Below, piece after piece: positions 61,261-64,000 of a stretch of 64,000 nt of DNA. Source of the DNA: Flavobacteriaceae bacterium PS02337 (GTDB taxonomy: Bacteria; Bacteroidota; Bacteroidia; Flavobacteriales; Flavobacteriaceae); the NCBI GenBank assembly GCA_029959285.1, contig JASCOE010000001.1, forward strand, positions 496,001 to 560,000, read 5' to 3'. Numbering within the stretch: position 1 is the stretch's first letter; each line of letters starts with the position of its first letter. Both the position numbers and the translations under genes were made by a program. Under the pieces are notes generated by a model. It saw only the letters and a list, made by a program, of their open reading frames with translations, made no database searches and was not told the origin of the DNA.

Positions 61261-63384
61261 ATGACTAATATTCAATTTATTGCCAAATCTGTACAGGCGC
61301 CGGCAAGCAGCATTCAAAACACCGTTAAACTATTAGAAGAAGATTGTACAATTCCGTTTATTTCGCGTTACCGAAAAGATGCAACAGGAAACCTTGATGA
61401 AGTTGTGATTGAACAAATTGCAAAGCTTCAAAAAGAATATGATACGCTTGTAAAACGTAAAGAAGCCGTTCTTAAATCTATTGAAGAACAAAAAGCGCTT
61501 ACGCCAGATTTGAAGAAAAAAATTGAAGAAAGTTTTGATTTACAAGAAATTGAAGATTTTTACCTTCCATACAAAAAGAAGAAAAAAACAAAAGCCGATG
61601 TGGCGCGTGAGTTTGGTTTAGAACCTTTGGCGAAAATTATTATGTCTGAAAGTGATGCAGATGTTGATTTTATTTCGACGCAATATTTGAATGAAAATGT
61701 TGTAAACGAAGAAGCGGCAATGCAAGGCGCGCGAGATATTGTTGCCGAATGGATCAACGAAAACATTTATGTTCGTAAACAACTTCGAAGATTATTTCAG
61801 CGAAAAGCAACTATCGGAACAAAAGTGGTTAAAAAGAAAGCAGAAGAAGAAGGTGCACAAAAATTCAACCAATATTTTGATTGGGAAGAACCGTTGACAA
61901 AAGCGCCGGCACATCGTTTATTGGCAATGCTTCGTGCAGAAAATGAAGGTTTTATCAAAATGAAAATCGATGTTGATATCGACGATGCTTACGATGTTAT
62001 TGACGAAATAATCATTAAAAAACAAAATAATACAACCGCTCATTTGCAATTGGCAATTGAGGACAGTTATAAACGTTTACTGAATCCAGCAATTGGAAAT
62101 GAAACGTTACAAGAAGCAAAAGCAAAAGCCGATGCGAATTCAATTCAGGTTTTTGCTAATAATTTAGGACAACTTTTATTAGCTCCGCCTTTGGGAGAAA
62201 AACGAATTTTAGCAATCGATCCAGGATTTAGAAGTGGTTGTAAAGTTGTTTGTCTTGATGAAAAAGGCGATTTATTATACAATGAAACAATTTATCCGCA
62301 CGCGCCACAAAATGAGGAAACAATGGCGATCAAGAAAATCCGTTCGATGGTAAATGCGTATCAAATCGATGCAATTTCTATCGGAAACGGAACGGCTTCA
62401 AGAGAAACAGAATTTTTCATTAAGAAAATTGCATTCGACAAACCATTGCAAGTTTTTATTGTTTCTGAGGCTGGAGCTTCGGTATATTCAGCATCAAAAA
62501 TTGCGAGAGAAGAATTTCCTAATTATGATGTAACGGTTCGTGGTTCGGTTTCAATCGGAAGAAGACTTTCAGATCCGTTGGCCGAATTGGTAAAAATTGA
62601 CCCAAAAGCAATTGGAGTTGGACAATATCAACATGATGTTGACCAAACTAAATTAAAAGAAGAATTGGATAATACGGTAATTCGTTGCGTAAACTCGGTT
62701 GGAATTAACATCAACACAGCAAGTAAACATTTACTAAGTTATGTGAGTGGAATAGGAGAGAAGCTTGCCGAAAACATCGTACAATATCGTTCTGAAAACG
62801 GACCTTTTGAAGATAGAAAACAGCTTAAGAAAGTGCCTCGTTTAGGAGATAAAGCTTATCAGCAAGGAGCGGCGTTTATTAGAATTACAAATGCTAAAAA
62901 TCCGTTAGATAATTCGGCGGTGCATCCAGAGGCTTATTCGGTTGTTGAAAAGATGGCAAAGGATTTGAATATTTCTTTGAATGAATTAATTGCAAACAAA
63001 GAGAAAACAGCACTTATTAAAGCCGAAAAGTATGTGACACCTGAAATTGGTTTACTTACATTAAAAGACATCATAAAAGAGCTTGAAAAGCCTGGATTGG
63101 ACCCAAGAAAGTCTGCTAAGGTTTTTGAATTTGATGCAAACGTAAAATCTATCAAAGATTTGAAAACCGGAATGATTTTACCTGGAATTGTGAACAACAT
63201 TACCAATTTTGGATGTTTTGTTGACATCGGAATCAAAGAAAGCGGATTGGTTCATATTTCACAATTAAAAGCTGGTTTTGTAAGCGATGTAAACGAAGTG
63301 GTAAAATTGCATCAGCATGTTGATGTGAAAGTTACTGAAGTTGATGAAGATAGAAAGAGAATTCAGTTGACTATGATACTTTAA
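61261..63384 (+). CDS. tex: Tex-family RNA-binding transcription accessory protein
   Basis: 707 residues. A helical N-terminal region is followed by a YqgF-like RNase-H-fold domain (~315-440, Ile-Leu-Ala-Ile-Asp-Pro-Gly-Phe-Arg-Ser-Gly-Cys). Tandem helix-hairpin-helix segments come next (~475-560, with Val-Gly-Gln-Tyr-Gln-His-Asp-Val and Asn-Thr-Ala-Ser-Lys-His-Leu-Leu). A C-terminal S1 domain ends at Gln-Leu-Thr-Met-Ile-Leu. Tex proteins bind RNA and are linked to transcription and stress; the exact role is not settled. Length matches Bacteroidota members. Confidence 0.93.
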   Translation: MTNIQFIAKSVQAPASSIQNTVKLLEEDCTIPFISRYRKDATGNLDEVVIEQIAKLQKEYDTLVKRKEAVLKSIEEQKALTPDLKKKIEESFDLQEIEDFYLPYKKKKKTKADVAREFGLEPLAKIIMSESDADVDFISTQYLNENVVNEEAAMQGARDIVAEWINENIYVRKQLRRLFQRKATIGTKVVKKKAEEEGAQKFNQYFDWEEPLTKAPAHRLLAMLRAENEGFIKMKIDVDIDDAYDVIDEIIIKKQNNTTAHLQLAIEDSYKRLLNPAIGNETLQEAKAKADANSIQVFANNLGQLLLAPPLGEKRILAIDPGFRSGCKVVCLDEKGDLLYNETIYPHAPQNEETMAIKKIRSMVNAYQIDAISIGNGTASRETEFFIKKIAFDKPLQVFIVSEAGASVYSASKIAREEFPNYDVTVRGSVSIGRRLSDPLAELVKIDPKAIGVGQYQHDVDQTKLKEELDNTVIRCVNSVGININTASKHLLSYVSGIGEKLAENIVQYRSENGPFEDRKQLKKVPRLGDKAYQQGAAFIRITNAKNPLDNSAVHPEAYSVVEKMAKDLNISLNELIANKEKTALIKAEKYVTPEIGLLTLKDIIKELEKPGLDPRKSAKVFEFDANVKSIKDLKTGMILPGIVNNITNFGCFVDIGIKESGLVHISQLKAGFVSDVNEVVKLHQHVDVKVTEVDEDRKRIQLTMIL

Positions 63385-63400
63385 ATTTTTATAATAAATA

Positions 63401-63440
63401 AAAAACTCCCAAATTACAATTGTAGTTTGGGAGTTTCTAT
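63401..63440. terminator. Bidirectional terminator after tex
   Basis: AAACTCCCAAA and TTTGGGAGTTT pair around a 12-base loop, between convergent tex and the T9SS-secreted gene. Confidence 0.8.
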
Positions 63441-63446
63441 TTTATA

Positions 63447-64000
63447 TTATTTTAAAATAATTTTTTTGGTAACACTTTTAAAATCATCGTTCGATATTTT
63501 TACAAAATAAACGCCTGATGACTGATTTGCGAGATTTATTTCTGTAATTTCAGAAGTTGTTTTCTGTTGATGAATAATATTTCCTAAAGGAGAAATTATC
63601 GAGATAGTAGATTGCCAAGGTGCACTAATTGTGATTCGATCTGAACTCGGATTTGGGTAAAGCGTGACTGTAGATTTTTCAATATCAAAATTTTCATTGG
63701 ACAAAGTAGCTGTTGGAGGCAGATAAAAATTACCAGTTAATAAAAAGGAATATAATGTTTTTAGAGTGTGATTAAAGTAGCTGTTTGGCTCGTTCAGGTT
63801 TTTTAAATCGGTGTAAGAAGTATCTAAATGTCCTTGATTTTCGCCCGCCATTGCAGCGCAGGCAAAAGCACCGACAAAAGTAGCGTTGTGCCATTGTCCG
63901 CTCACAGTTCCATTTTGATTGTAACCATCTTTTATATTTACTGAACCGCCAAGATTTACACGAACAAAATCTGATGATTTTTTTGCATAAATTTTTGCAT
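63447..64000 (-). CDS. T9SS-secreted enzyme, probable GH8, 3' part only
   Basis: The gene enters from the right edge; 184 codons are visible, in frame from the edge. The first ~90 residues (Gly-Gln-Trp-His-Asn-Ala-Thr-Phe-Val-Gly-Ala-Phe-Ala-Cys-Ala-Ala, then Tyr-Phe-Asn-His-Thr-Leu-Lys-Thr-Leu-Tyr-Ser-Phe-Leu-Leu-Thr-Gly-Asn-Phe) resemble the C-terminal end of a glycoside hydrolase family 8 (alpha/alpha)6 barrel. The last ~75 residues (Leu-Tyr-Pro-Asn-Pro-Ser-Ser-Asp ... Gly-Val-Tyr-Phe-Val-Lys-Ile ... Lys-Lys-Ile-Ile-Leu-Lys) are a type-A T9SS sorting domain. The GH8 call is tentative; the sorting domain is clear. An internal GTG at 63905 is not the true start. Confidence 0.75.
   Translation of the reverse strand, partial: AKIYAKKSSDFVRVNLGGSVNIKDGYNQNGTVSGQWHNATFVGAFACAAMAGENQGHLDTSYTDLKNLNEPNSYFNHTLKTLYSFLLTGNFYLPPTATLSNENFDIEKSTVTLYPNPSSDRITISAPWQSTISIISPLGNIIHQQKTTSEITEINLANQSSGVYFVKISNDDFKSVTKKIILK

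Noticed and set aside
63447-63905. Separate 152-aa gene starting at GTG 63905
   Set aside because: The frame stays open to the window edge and reads as the continuation of an enzyme domain, so this is the 3' end of a larger gene.

Overview
The window is a low-GC chromosomal segment of a gliding Bacteroidota bacterium, almost certainly a Flavobacterium or close relative. The support is: type IX secretion (T9SS) sorting domains, an sprC-sprD-sprB-sprF motility locus in the same order as in F. johnsoniae, promoters of the Bacteroidota form TTG-N17..19-TAnnTTTG, almost no Shine-Dalgarno signals, and typical Flavobacterium intergenic palindromes.

Layout. 1-24.8 kb, all leftward: a gliding-motility operon. 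It holds two secreted proteins, a small exported protein, SprC, SprD (PorP/SprF-like barrel plus an ~860-residue Ala/Lys-rich repeat), the giant adhesin SprB (5357 aa), and the start of SprF, which is cut by the window edge. 25-35 kb: housekeeping genes (holB, a DoxX-like gene, an acyl-CoA thioesterase, recA, plsC, trpS, dprA, an HU/SPOR protein). Between plsC and trpS lies a compact 660-bp unit: a GxxExxY (PD-(D/E)XK-like) gene between mirror-image 91-bp ends that start with a perfect 38-bp inverted repeat. Before plsC are two short units, each preceded by the same non-housekeeping promoter-like motif. 35-40 kb: a gene split by an in-frame amber codon, a PIF1-like helicase, an OmpH/Skp-type lipoprotein and a methyltransferase. 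40.5-43.1 kb: ten parS-like sites around mnmG, two of them identical to the classical 16-bp parS consensus. Then ybeY, a DUF4175 protein, gltX, an SPFH protein and a YtxH/holin-like envelope cluster. 51.4-52.5 kb: a gene-free, very AT-rich stretch with a degenerate ~280-bp tandem repeat. 52.5-64 kb: glnS with an unusual C-terminal extension, folB, tRNA-Cys, rnr with two small genes behind it, DUF2007, an 825-bp intergenic region rich in DnaA-box-like words, rpiB, DUF1294, tex, and the 3' end of a T9SS-secreted, probably GH8, enzyme.

How the parts fit. The left third builds the mobile surface adhesin: SprB needs the T9SS and a PorP/SprF-type partner. The parS cluster implies ParB-based chromosome segregation and suggests that the origin is not far away; the 59.5-60.3 kb intergenic region is a tentative origin candidate. 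Most other genes are core translation, repair and RNA metabolism.

The most unusual items are the inverted-repeat-bounded GxxExxY unit, the parS array (one site encodes the tail of YbeY), the seven-module higher-order repeat inside SprB, and the paired ECF-like promoter motifs driving tiny transcripts.
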